Shown here piece by piece: positions 1 to 6,366 of a DNA stretch of 9,233 nt. The stretch covers positions 1 to 9,233 of the forward strand of contig JASLFQ010000216.1 of the NCBI GenBank assembly GCA_030150595.1, given 5' to 3'. The notes below the pieces were generated by a model. It worked only from the letters and a program-made list of their open reading frames with translations, was not told the origin of the DNA and did no database searches. A program made the translations under genes and the position numbers. This DNA is from Aquirhabdus sp. GTDB lineage: Bacteria > Pseudomonadota > Gammaproteobacteria > Pseudomonadales > Moraxellaceae. The first letter of the stretch is position 1, and each line of letters starts with the position of its first letter.

Positions 1-705
1 CGCTTCCCGACTGTCGGTGAGCTTTATCAGAACGTGCAGACAGGCACAACCTATACGCAAGCCAATCCTTTCCTCAAACCTGAAAATGTCTTGTCGGATG
101 AATTGGCGTTTGAACGCAAAACCGATGATAGCAACGTACGGATTTCGCTGTTTGAAGAGCATGTATCCAATGCACTGATTTCGCAAACATCCATGATTGC
201 GGGTTACGCCACACCAGTTTCATTTACTCAGAATGTGGATAAAACACACCAACGTGGCATTGAGTTGGTTGGACAGCATGACGATGTATGGATTCAGGGC
301 TTGTCGTTGGCTGGTAATGTCACTTATGTCAACGCCAAGATTCTGGCCAATAGCAGTTATGTTCCTACCATCGCAGGAGCAACGTCCGTTGGGAAAAATA
401 CGCCTTATATCCCCGATTGGCGAGCCACTTTAGTCGGTACTTACAAGCTTAATAACCGATGGGCCTTTAGCTTGGCGGGTCGTTATAGCGGTAAGCAATA
501 TGCAACGGTCGATAATACCGATATCAATCCAGACACCTACCAAGGTTTCCAAAGTTTCTTTGTGATGGATGCACGGGCGACATACAACTTTGCAAAGCAT
601 TGGACGGCGGCTTTAGGCGTGGACAATCTCAATAATCGTAAATACTTCTTATATCACCCATTTCCTCAGCGAACTGTGTTCGGGGAGCTGAAATATACCT
701 ATTAA
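1..705 (+). CDS. TonB-dependent outer-membrane receptor, C-terminal part (5' truncated by window edge)
   Basis: The reading frame is open from base 1, so the gene begins outside the window and about 234 C-terminal residues are visible. The first visible residues, RFPTVGELYQ, followed by an N-P-x-L-K-P-E stretch, are typical of the late beta-barrel of TonB-dependent receptors. Alternating hydrophobic/polar barrel strands follow, with the family-typical G-V-D-N-L-x-N-R-K-Y segment near the end and a terminal aromatic (KYTY) that fits recognition by the outer-membrane barrel assembly machinery. Such receptors import iron chelates, cobalamin, copper or other scarce ligands using energy from TonB-ExbBD. 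The plug domain and TonB box are not visible, so the substrate cannot be read. The next gene on the same strand encodes a cysteine-cluster envelope protein and a TlpA-like thioredoxin gene converges on it, which hints at a metal-linked ligand (inference). The first GTG in the frame, at 34, is only an internal valine. Confidence 0.93.
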   Translation, partial: RFPTVGELYQNVQTGTTYTQANPFLKPENVLSDELAFERKTDDSNVRISLFEEHVSNALISQTSMIAGYATPVSFTQNVDKTHQRGIELVGQHDDVWIQGLSLAGNVTYVNAKILANSSYVPTIAGATSVGKNTPYIPDWRATLVGTYKLNNRWAFSLAGRYSGKQYATVDNTDINPDTYQGFQSFFVMDARATYNFAKHWTAALGVDNLNNRKYFLYHPFPQRTVFGELKYTY

Positions 706-729
706 GACGATTTTCGAGTTTTTAACGCT

Positions 730-771
730 ATTTGTTGGCTGATTTTGATTGAAATCATCTCGCCAACAAAT
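730..771 (+). other. Intergenic hairpin between the receptor gene and the cysteine-cluster gene
   Basis: A perfect 10-bp inverted repeat (ATTTGTTGGC at 730-739, GCCAACAAAT at 762-771) continues inward with a 6-bp stem (TGATTT 740-745, AAATCA 752-757), leaving a 4-base bulge on one side and a 6-base loop. No U-run follows on either strand, so it is not a textbook intrinsic terminator. It may weaken read-through, protect the receptor mRNA 3' end, or be an operator. It starts 25 bases after the receptor stop. Confidence 0.6.
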
Positions 772-804
772 GGTACTTAATGAATTTAATTTTGGAATAT
801 TGAA

Positions 805-1809
805 ATGAAAAAGACAGCGCTAGTGTTAAGTGTTATCGGGTGTATGGGTGTTTTTACTTCAACTCAGGCCAATGCGTGTGCCAGTTGTGGGTGTACCTTA
901 AATACCGATTGGGAGAATATTAATCCTGGTGGTTCATCTGGATTTAGATTTGATTTGCGTGATGATTATATTAATCAGGATCAGCTCAGAAGTGGAACAG
1001 GGACGATTTCACCTGTTGCGGCCAGTCAGATCGTCAATAATGGCAACCCGCAAGAAGTGGAAAAATATACGCGCAATGATTATTTGACCTTGAGCGGCGA
1101 TTATAGCGTGCGCTCAGGATGGGGCGTTACGGTGCAGGTTCCTTATATTATACGTTCACATAGCACACTCGGTACCGCATCAGACGGAGTGACTGGCGGG
1201 GCTGGTGGCGGTCAATATGATTCCAGCACCTCTAATTTTGGTGATGTAAAAATTCTGGGGCGTTACCAAGGTTTTACGCCGCAGAATAATTTTGGTCTGT
1301 TATTTGGTGCGAAGTTGCCGACGGGGACACATACACTAAACGGCGTATCAACTGATCCGACCGATCCGGGTTTTCAACCGATTGATCGCGGCTTACAACC
1401 GGGTACAGGAACAACCGATGGTCTCGTGGGCGCTTTCTATTCGGATCGCTGGAGTAAATATTTAGGCTATTCGGCAAGTACGATGTTTCAGTACGCGCTT
1501 GATTCCCGAGATCAATATCGCCCTGGCAATGGCACAAATCTGAACTTGGCATTGCGCTTTATGGGTAATCCAGATTTCATGCCGATTCTGCAAATGAATG
1601 CCCGATATGTTGAACATGATACGGGTGCACAAGCGGATATCTATGGTACGGGTGGAACGCTGGTTTACTTGAGTCCGGGAGTTAGCGCGCCGATTAACAA
1701 GACCTTGTCAGTCTATAGCTTCTTGCAAGTTCCGATTTATCAACGTCTCAATGGCGTGCAACTTTCGCCAACGCTCACTGCATCAGTCGGTGTGCGTTTT
1801 AGTTATTGA
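805..1809 (+). CDS. Secreted envelope protein with N-terminal CxxCxC cluster and beta-barrel-like body, unknown function
   Basis: It encodes 334 residues from an ATG with a weak GGA motif 8 bases upstream. Residues 1-24 form a clear signal peptide (KK, hydrophobic core, then AxA-type ANA). The mature chain would begin with Cys25-Ala-Ser-Cys28-Gly-Cys30, a compact thiol cluster. It is not a haem CxxCH motif, and the preceding residues are a poor lipobox (no Leu at -3). The rest is rich in Gly, Asn, Asp and Tyr with alternating strands and ends in F-S-Y, as outer-membrane barrels do; segments such as G-x-x-F-G-D-V-K-x-x-G-R-Y and G-x-K-L-P-T-G-T resemble barrel proteins of the phenol-degradation MetA-like kind. 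I recognise this as a conserved uncharacterised type found near TonB receptors, but cannot name a function. Location after a TonB receptor and facing a TlpA-type thioredoxin suggests metal binding or redox-sensitive cysteines (inference). Confidence 0.85.
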   Translation: MKKTALVLSVIGCMGVFTSTQANACASCGCTLNTDWENINPGGSSGFRFDLRDDYINQDQLRSGTGTISPVAASQIVNNGNPQEVEKYTRNDYLTLSGDYSVRSGWGVTVQVPYIIRSHSTLGTASDGVTGGAGGGQYDSSTSNFGDVKILGRYQGFTPQNNFGLLFGAKLPTGTHTLNGVSTDPTDPGFQPIDRGLQPGTGTTDGLVGAFYSDRWSKYLGYSASTMFQYALDSRDQYRPGNGTNLNLALRFMGNPDFMPILQMNARYVEHDTGAQADIYGTGGTLVYLSPGVSAPINKTLSVYSFLQVPIYQRLNGVQLSPTLTASVGVRFSY

Positions 1810-1828
1810 TAGCATTTTTTGCAAGACT

Positions 1829-2365
1829 TTAATTCGTTGCGCTCTGTTTCAATAAGGGCGTGACGATTTGCTCTAGCAGTGGGAGATCAACTTTAGGTTC
1901 TCCGACGCTGCCATCTTTACGCAAGATACCATTGCGATCGACGATAAAAGTCATCGGCATCCGCCAAATCTCGCCGTAACCTTTCATTTCAATATCACGG
2001 TTAAATGCGGCTGGATAGCTATATTTGGCAATCACTTTGCGTACTTCAGCGTCGTCAGCTGGATCATCCATGCTGATGGCAATGATCTTTAAGCCTTCTT
2101 TTTGATGCTGTTGGTAGTAAGTTTCAATGGCAGGCATTTCTTGGCGGCAAGGTGAACACCATGATGCCCAGAGATTAATAATGACCACGTTGCCTTTTTC
2201 AGCGCTTAAATGAAAAGGTGTGCCATCGATGAGTTTTCCATCTAAGGCAGGGGCAGGTTTTCCTTCACTGAGTGCGTAGCAAGGTGTAGCGAATATTCCT
2301 AATAACAAAAATAGGAATGAAGTGAGCCACATTGTGGTTTTATTGATTGAGAGTGATGAGCGCAT
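1829..2365 (-). CDS. TlpA/ResA-family periplasmic thiol-disulfide oxidoreductase
   Basis: The product has 178 residues. A hydrophobic segment at about 13-31 ending in C-Y-A is a signal peptide or N-terminal anchor, placing the protein in the periplasm. The thioredoxin fold follows: W66-A-S-W-C70-S-P-C73 is the redox active site, and M136-P137-M-T-F-I-V-D carries the cis-proline facing it. Members of this family (TlpA, ResA, CcmG) reduce specific disulfides in cytochrome c or copper-centre maturation; the CSPC dipeptide and sequence do not identify the partner. Its ATG overlaps the stop of the upstream 142-residue gene in a TAATG junction, so the two are likely translationally coupled. It converges with the cysteine-cluster gene at 805-1809, leaving 19 bases between stops; no cytochrome maturation genes are visible. 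A role in keeping the neighbour's CxxCxC thiols reduced is an attractive inference. Confidence 0.92.
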   Translation of the reverse strand: MRSSLSINKTTMWLTSFLFLLLGIFATPCYALSEGKPAPALDGKLIDGTPFHLSAEKGNVVIINLWASWCSPCRQEMPAIETYYQQHQKEGLKIIAISMDDPADDAEVRKVIAKYSYPAAFNRDIEMKGYGEIWRMPMTFIVDRNGILRKDGSVGEPKVDLPLLEQIVTPLLKQSATN

Positions 2366-2793
2366 TACTGAATCTTACGATCTAATATTGAGCGAATATC
2401 CGCGAGGCAAGAATCTAAATCCCATGCCAGCCATGCAGGTTCAAACACTGAGGAATAGTGTGCGCGTTGGGTATGATTGACTAAGACACGAATTGGACAT
2501 TCTTCTTCCATCATTCGCCATGGAAAAACGGGCGCATCGGCATCTAATAAAAATGGCAAATCACGCAAATCTAACACCATAGCCGATAAAAATTCTGGAA
2601 AACCGATAATCGAAAATTCATCGGTGCGCCTGCGAATAAACTCCAGATCATCCCATTCACCGACCAGATGCGTTTCGGGCGCGGCAAAGGCAATCACGCC
2701 AACCAAATGATAGTCGCGTGTCGTATGCAGCCAAGACTTATAGGTGACTGGGGTTTCGACCTCAAGGGTGATCGGTTCTAGACGATGAGGCAT
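2365..2793 (-). CDS. Conserved-looking hypothetical cytoplasmic protein, coupled to tlpA-like gene
   Basis: The protein has 142 residues, with no signal peptide, no membrane segment and no motif I can assign to a named family. The chain is acidic, with alternating short hydrophobic strands and charged stretches (for example V-L-D-L-R-D-L around residues 72-78), a run M-M-E-E-E-C-P in the second half and an amphipathic C-terminal helix. The V-L-D-L-R-D-L strand loosely recalls STAS-type domains, but not enough for a call. Reality as a gene is supported by the 1-base stop/start overlap with the following thioredoxin gene, a sigma70-like promoter 35 bases upstream of the ATG, and the absence of a better frame over this stretch. 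The Shine-Dalgarno is poor (AGAAAA). It could be a regulator or partner of the thioredoxin, but nothing in the sequence proves this. Confidence 0.78.
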   Translation of the reverse strand: MPHRLEPITLEVETPVTYKSWLHTTRDYHLVGVIAFAAPETHLVGEWDDLEFIRRRTDEFSIIGFPEFLSAMVLDLRDLPFLLDADAPVFPWRMMEEECPIRVLVNHTQRAHYSSVFEPAWLAWDLDSCLADIRSILDRKIQ

Positions 2794-2827
2794 GATTTTC
2801 TAAGCTTTTTATAAATTGCAGACCGAA

Positions 2828-2856
2828 ATTGTACGCGGATTATTTGGAGGGGTCAA
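2828..2856 (-). promoter_or_regulatory. Sigma70-like promoter for the hypothetical-tlpA pair
   Basis: On the minus strand a TTGACC -35 box (2851-2856) and a TACAAT -10 box (2828-2833) are separated by 17 bases, each matching 5 of 6 consensus positions. Transcription would begin near 2821, leaving about 28 bases of leader before the ATG at 2793. It lies in the 92-base gap after the PACE gene, so the pair can be expressed apart from the upstream genes. Confidence 0.7.
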
Positions 2857-2885
2857 AGCGCTTGTGGTAATCCAGGAAATTCCCA

Positions 2886-3302
2886 TTAATTGAGTTTAGG
2901 TAATCCGAAAACACGATCAAACCCCCAGTTAAAAACAAAGCCATAAACCAGAAAAAACAGCATATAGCCTAAATCAGTCAGTAATGCTTCCCAGAGTGGC
3001 ATCTGCATCCACCAAGCGATTAACGGCAAAGTCGCCACCAATAAACCACCTTCAAAACCTAAGGCATGCATCACACGTCGTCCCGCAGTGCGGCGGTGAT
3101 TGTGCTGACGCGCTTCCCAGAGTTCGAACAGTTTATTGAAAGCCATATTCCAGACCATCGCAATCAAAGACATGACCACAGTCATGATGCCAATGTGTTC
3201 AAGTCCAGCACCAAAGACCCATGCAAATAACGGCACGGCAATGATCAGCCCAATGATTTCAAATGACAGCGTATGAATAACGCGGCGTTTTATACCTTGC
3301 AT
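2886..3302 (-). CDS. PACE-family (AceI-like) multidrug/polyamine efflux transporter
   Basis: The product has 138 residues with four predicted membrane helices in two tandem bacterial-transmembrane-pair repeats, the usual size and layout of the PACE family. Family signatures are all present: R6-R-x-x-H10-x-x-S-F-E15 at the start of helix 1, W51-N-x-x-F-N-x-x-F-E at the end of helix 2, R76-x-x-H-A-x-G-F-E84-G-G-L-L in helix 3, and F-x-F-x-W-x-F-D129 at the end of helix 4. Glu15 aligns with the membrane glutamate essential for proton-coupled chlorhexidine export in Acinetobacter AceI. PACE proteins export biocides such as chlorhexidine, with short diamines as likely physiological substrates. AGGA lies 10 bases before the ATG. 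The gene starts 24 bases after the stop of the flavoprotein gene and is probably cotranscribed with it; no adjacent LysR regulator is present, unlike aceI-aceR. Confidence 0.93.
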   Translation of the reverse strand: MQGIKRRVIHTLSFEIIGLIIAVPLFAWVFGAGLEHIGIMTVVMSLIAMVWNMAFNKLFELWEARQHNHRRTAGRRVMHALGFEGGLLVATLPLIAWWMQMPLWEALLTDLGYMLFFLVYGFVFNWGFDRVFGLPKLN

Positions 3303-3326
3303 GAGCTGAATGTCCTGAACGGTATT

Positions 3327-4544
3327 TCAAACATATTGTGCAGCGGCATAACCTGAAGCCCATGCCCATTGAAAGTTAAAACCGCCTAAATGTCCTGTGA
3401 CATCGACTACTTCGCCGATGAAATACAAGCCTTTTTGTTTCTTACTTTCCATTGTTTTGGACGAGAGTTCATCCGTATCTACGCCACCCAAAGTGACTTC
3501 GGCAGTGCGATAGCCTTCGGTGCCTGATGGTTTTTGCGACCAGTTTTTCAGTAAATGGGCGATTTCATCTAACACGGTATCGGGGATTTGTCCCATCGCG
3601 GTTTCGGCATGATTTTCCCAAAGTAAAGTCTGCAATTCCAGCACAAGGCTTTTGACTAAGCGATCATAGAGGAGTGTGCGGAGCAAGGATTTTGGATGTT
3701 GTTGTTTTTGTTGTTTAAGCCAATCGGCAAGTTCAGATTCATCTTCGGTTGGAAATAAATCCATGGTAATGGATTCGCCGACGTTCCAATAGTTCGAGAC
3801 TTGCAACGCTGCTGGGCCGCTAATGCCACGATGGGTAAACAAGATCGCTTCGCTAAATGCCGCCGTGTCACTACTCATCGTGCCATCGACGGCTATGCCT
3901 GACAGACGTTCCGTCACGGCTTTAAAACCATCGGTAAAGGTAAATGGCACTAGTCCCGCGCGTAAGGGTAATACGGTGTGTCCGAATTGCTTGGCAACAT
4001 CGTATCCAAATCCGCTTGCGCCCAGCGTTGGAATCGATAATCCGCCACTCGCAATGACCAATGATTCTGCGTAATAAGTGCCTTGATTTGATGTCAATTG
4101 AAATCGTGCTGATGCGTTTTCTTTTGTTCCATCAATCGCGGTAATTTGAGTGACTTCACAATGGGTTTTAATCGTCACGTTTACTTTTTCGCATTCCGCA
4201 AGCAGCATGTTGAGGATATCTTTGGCAGAGTCGTTGCAGAACAGTTGTCCGTGTTTGCGTTCGTGATAGGGAATTTTGTATTTTTCTACCATCGCGATAA
4301 AGTCCCACTGTGTATAGCGATTGAGCGCTGAAATACAGAAGTGTGGGTTGTTGGAAATGAAGTTTTCAGGTTCGACGAATAAGTTAGTCATGTTGCAACG
4401 ACCACCGCCTGACATGAGGATTTTTTTGCCGACTTTGTTACTGCTATCGAGCACAAGTACGCGCCGTCCGCGTTTCCCTGCGTGGCTTGCACACATGAGA
4501 CCTGATGCGCCTGCGCCGATAATTATTACGTCGTAAAAACTCAT
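3327..4544 (-). CDS. HI0933/YhiN-family FAD-dependent flavoprotein (RdsA-like)
   Basis: The product has 405 residues, the usual family length. A Rossmann FAD-binding motif G10-A-G-A-S-G15 sits in the first beta-alpha unit. The family-defining S45-G-G-G-R-C-N-M-T-N follows, and near the C-terminus come G377-E-V-V-D381-V-T-G and G388-F-N-F-Q-W-A-W-A-S-G, the second flavin-contact segment. Databases often label this family 'aminoacetone oxidase' or BaiN-like without good evidence. The E. coli member YhiN was shown to be RdsA, the enzyme that makes dihydrouridine 2449 in 23S rRNA near the peptidyl transferase centre; that role is plausible here but not readable from motifs alone. The ATG is preceded only by a weak ribosome site, and a perfect TATAAT box lies 33 bases upstream. 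The PACE efflux gene follows 24 bases downstream. Confidence 0.93.
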   Translation of the reverse strand: MSFYDVIIIGAGASGLMCASHAGKRGRRVLVLDSSNKVGKKILMSGGGRCNMTNLFVEPENFISNNPHFCISALNRYTQWDFIAMVEKYKIPYHERKHGQLFCNDSAKDILNMLLAECEKVNVTIKTHCEVTQITAIDGTKENASARFQLTSNQGTYYAESLVIASGGLSIPTLGASGFGYDVAKQFGHTVLPLRAGLVPFTFTDGFKAVTERLSGIAVDGTMSSDTAAFSEAILFTHRGISGPAALQVSNYWNVGESITMDLFPTEDESELADWLKQQKQQHPKSLLRTLLYDRLVKSLVLELQTLLWENHAETAMGQIPDTVLDEIAHLLKNWSQKPSGTEGYRTAEVTLGGVDTDELSSKTMESKKQKGLYFIGEVVDVTGHLGGFNFQWAWASGYAAAQYV

Positions 4545-4576
4545 GCAAAACTCAAACGTGAAACAAGAAGGACGGC

Positions 4577-4582
4577 ATTATA
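4577..4582 (-). promoter_or_regulatory. -10 box of the flavoprotein-PACE promoter
   Basis: A perfect TATAAT on the minus strand lies 32 bases before the ATG at 4544, giving a leader of roughly 26 bases. No good -35 hexamer is seen at 16-18 bases (best choices CCTAGC or AACCTA), nor an extended TGn, so an activator or a weak promoter is possible. It lies between the REP-like element and the gene. Confidence 0.5.
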
Positions 4583-4619
4583 CGCGATTTTGACTTGGGC
4601 TAGGTTTTACCTCGGTATA

Positions 4620-4697
4620 GCTCATTGAGCGGAGTCGAAATGTTCTGCTTAATCGCAGATGGTAGTTGAGATGTCCACTTCGACAGGCTCAGTGAAC
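4620..4697. repeat. REP-like paired inverted-repeat element
   Basis: Two imperfect inverted arms frame this element. The left arm, 4620-4642, reads GCTCATTGAGC-GGA-GTCGAAATG. The right arm, 4676-4697, read in reverse complement, is GTTCACTGAGC-CT-GTCGAAGTG. They share G-Y-T-C-A-Y-T-G-A-G-C and G-T-C-G-A-A-R-T-G. Between them is a small hairpin, TCTGC 4644-4648 with GCAGA 4655-4659. The CTTCGACAGGCTCAGTGAAC-type core is a familiar dispersed intergenic repeat in diverse bacteria (from memory). The right arm ends at the base next to the stop codon of the PLP-enzyme gene, so in that mRNA the arms could fold as a 3'-end structure that stabilises or terminates it. Confidence 0.72.
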
Positions 4698-5609
4698 TTA
4701 GATGGAGTTAAAACTCGCCACGCTAAATCGCGTACTCAAATTCCCCTGTAATCCACCTGTATGAATCGTCAAAATCTTACTATTTGCTGGGAAATAACCT
4801 TTCTCTATCAAATCAAAGATACCAAACAGCATCTTGCCCGTATAAATCGGTTCGATTTCGATATCTGTTTGTTGCTGGAACTGTTGAATAAACTGGAGTA
4901 GTTCAGGTGTGGTTTTGGCATAGCCGCCAAAGTGATAATCGAGGCATAAATCCCAATTGCTGCGTGTCGTCCATTGTTTGATTTCATCAAATAGGAAGTC
5001 GCCTTTTAAGGCTGGGAAGCCGAGGACTTTCTGCGTGTCGCTACTTGAGTTAATGATTCCTGCAATCGTGCCGCCTGTACCAATGGCGCAGCAGACATAG
5101 TCAAAATCCTGTTTATCTTGTTCCGTCATGATTTCTTCGCAGCCTTGTATGGCGAGGTTATTTGTGCCGCCTTCGGGGATTAGGTAGAACGTGCCGAATT
5201 TTGACCTAAGTTGTTGGATAAAGTCAGCGTCAGCTTTGCAGCGGTAGTCGCTTCTGCTGATGAAGTGGAGTTGCATGCCGAGGGATTGGGCTTGGCGTAG
5301 GGTGGGGTTGTCGTGGATTTTGTCTGCGAGTTCTTCGCCACGGATGATGCCGATGGTTTGAAAACCGTATTCATGACCTGCGGCGGCTGTGGCGGCGATG
5401 TGGTTGGAGTAGGCACCACCAAAGGTGAGTAGGGTGGTTAAGCCTTGTGCCTTTGCTTCGATCAGGTTGTATTTGAGTTTGTGGAATTTATTGCCTGAGA
5501 TGGTGGGGTGAATGAGGTCGGTGCGTTTTAGGTGTAGTTGGATGCTATTCTGGCATAGTTTAATATGCTTGTTCTGGGTGATGAAATTGCCTGAATTATT
5601 TAAAGCCAA
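4698..5609 (-). CDS. PLP-dependent ACC deaminase/D-cysteine desulfhydrase-family enzyme
   Basis: The product has 303 residues of the tryptophan-synthase-beta PLP fold. The PLP lysine is Lys41 in S-G-N-K-F-H-K-L-K, matching the G-N-K of ACC deaminase. The substrate-carboxylate loop is G64-G-A-Y-S68-N-H-I-A-A-T, P145-E-G-G-T-N follows, G177-T-G-G-T holds the PLP phosphate, and I-H-T-G-G-L-Q-G closes the protein. The family acts on 1-aminocyclopropane-1-carboxylate (giving ammonia and 2-oxobutyrate) or on D-cysteine (giving sulfide, ammonia and pyruvate). Most short bacterial members are not true ACC deaminases, so D-amino-acid beta-elimination is the safer guess. The start is TTG at 5609, inside the last 10 bases of the upstream membrane-protein gene. 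No ATG lies near, and homologous sequence begins by about residue 14, so a non-ATG start is required. Overlap implies cotranscription with that gene. Confidence 0.88.
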   Translation of the reverse strand: MALNNSGNFITQNKHIKLCQNSIQLHLKRTDLIHPTISGNKFHKLKYNLIEAKAQGLTTLLTFGGAYSNHIAATAAAGHEYGFQTIGIIRGEELADKIHDNPTLRQAQSLGMQLHFISRSDYRCKADADFIQQLRSKFGTFYLIPEGGTNNLAIQGCEEIMTEQDKQDFDYVCCAIGTGGTIAGIINSSSDTQKVLGFPALKGDFLFDEIKQWTTRSNWDLCLDYHFGGYAKTTPELLQFIQQFQQQTDIEIEPIYTGKMLFGIFDLIEKGYFPANSKILTIHTGGLQGNLSTRFSVASFNSI

Positions 5610-6274
5610 AACTTTTTCACCATTTCAGTGAACTGCTCCCATCCAAGTATTATCCCCATAACAGCACTAAAAAAACCTACGATGGAAATAAGTAAGGAAA
5701 TAGATTGAAATAAGCGGTTTTTGGTCAATCTAGCTACAGTTACATCACTTAGTGCACCAAGCCAATTTAATAATGTAAGCGGAAATATAGTAAGCGTCTG
5801 CATTCCTTCTCTTAACCATATGACGGGGTTTTTCAGCATACTGCTATTGAGCTCGTCACTATCATGAATAGACCCTAAATGACGAACTAAAGTATCACGA
5901 AGTATTGAGTAGTAATGTCTAGCACTTGAATCTGTCGAAAAAATTCTATCTTCGAAGGCTGTTCGCAGTTCAGGTAAAATCTGCAAAATAATGGAGTAAT
6001 TTGAATATTGATAGTTTGAGTGCGGTGGGCGATAAGTCGCAAAAATTCCCTCAATACCTAATTGTCTTTGCATTTTCTTAGACCTATGTAGCAACCATGT
6101 ATAAGCCTCAGAATCGTTGCCTCGACTTTGAGTGTAAGTATTCAGATTATCTAAGAATTGCTGTGTGAAATTATGTTTTTTAGATAGGCTTATTTTGACT
6201 TTGTATATTTTATAGAGCCCTAATAGAAATACAGCTAATACTATAATTATGATAATAAATCTGCTTGAAATCAC
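5600..6274 (-). CDS. Orphan membrane protein, unknown function
   Basis: The protein has 224 residues and no family I recognise. Residues 5-24 form a strong N-terminal membrane helix (five consecutive isoleucines) followed by K-rich sequence. A soluble, mostly helical region of about 130 residues follows, rich in Ser, Tyr, Arg and Gln. At the C-terminus a moderately hydrophobic stretch (160-175) and a clear membrane helix (191-212) are followed by a short charged tail. The start is GTG at 6274, supported by AGAAGG 6 bases upstream, a better ribosome site than most genes here have. The coding sequence is visibly more AT-rich than valS or the flavoprotein, and its last 10 bases overlap the TTG start of the PLP enzyme. 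This suggests an acquired accessory gene, perhaps together with its neighbours. The N-anchor plus cytoplasmic or periplasmic helical domain could be a sensor or defence-type membrane protein, but no evidence supports a specific role. Confidence 0.75.
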   Translation of the reverse strand: MISSRFIIIIIVLAVFLLGLYKIYKVKISLSKKHNFTQQFLDNLNTYTQSRGNDSEAYTWLLHRSKKMQRQLGIEGIFATYRPPHSNYQYSNYSIILQILPELRTAFEDRIFSTDSSARHYYSILRDTLVRHLGSIHDSDELNSSMLKNPVIWLREGMQTLTIFPLTLLNWLGALSDVTVARLTKNRLFQSISLLISIVGFFSAVMGIILGWEQFTEMVKKFWL

Positions 6275-6366
6275 AGGAAACCTTCTAAAATATTTTGTGG
6301 AGTGCCAATGTCACAATAATATGCTGTATTTAGTAATATAGGCACTTGCAGATGAATTAGTTTCTG

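Noticed and set aside
34..36. GTG as a start for the receptor gene
   Set aside because: Receptor-typical residues RFPTVGELYQ are encoded upstream in the same frame, so this is an internal codon.
1807..1832. Shared bidirectional terminator between the convergent cysteine-cluster and thioredoxin genes
   Set aside because: There is a short T-run but no stem of useful length next to it.
2836..2874. GGATTA/TAATCC inverted repeat in the 92-base gap as a terminator of the PACE gene
   Set aside because: The stem is only 6 bp with a loop of about 25 bases and no U-run; the stretch is better explained as a promoter.
5180..5422. Thr/Pro/Ser-rich open frame inside the PLP-enzyme gene
   Set aside because: It lies wholly within a confidently identified gene in another frame, with no ribosome site or homology signal.
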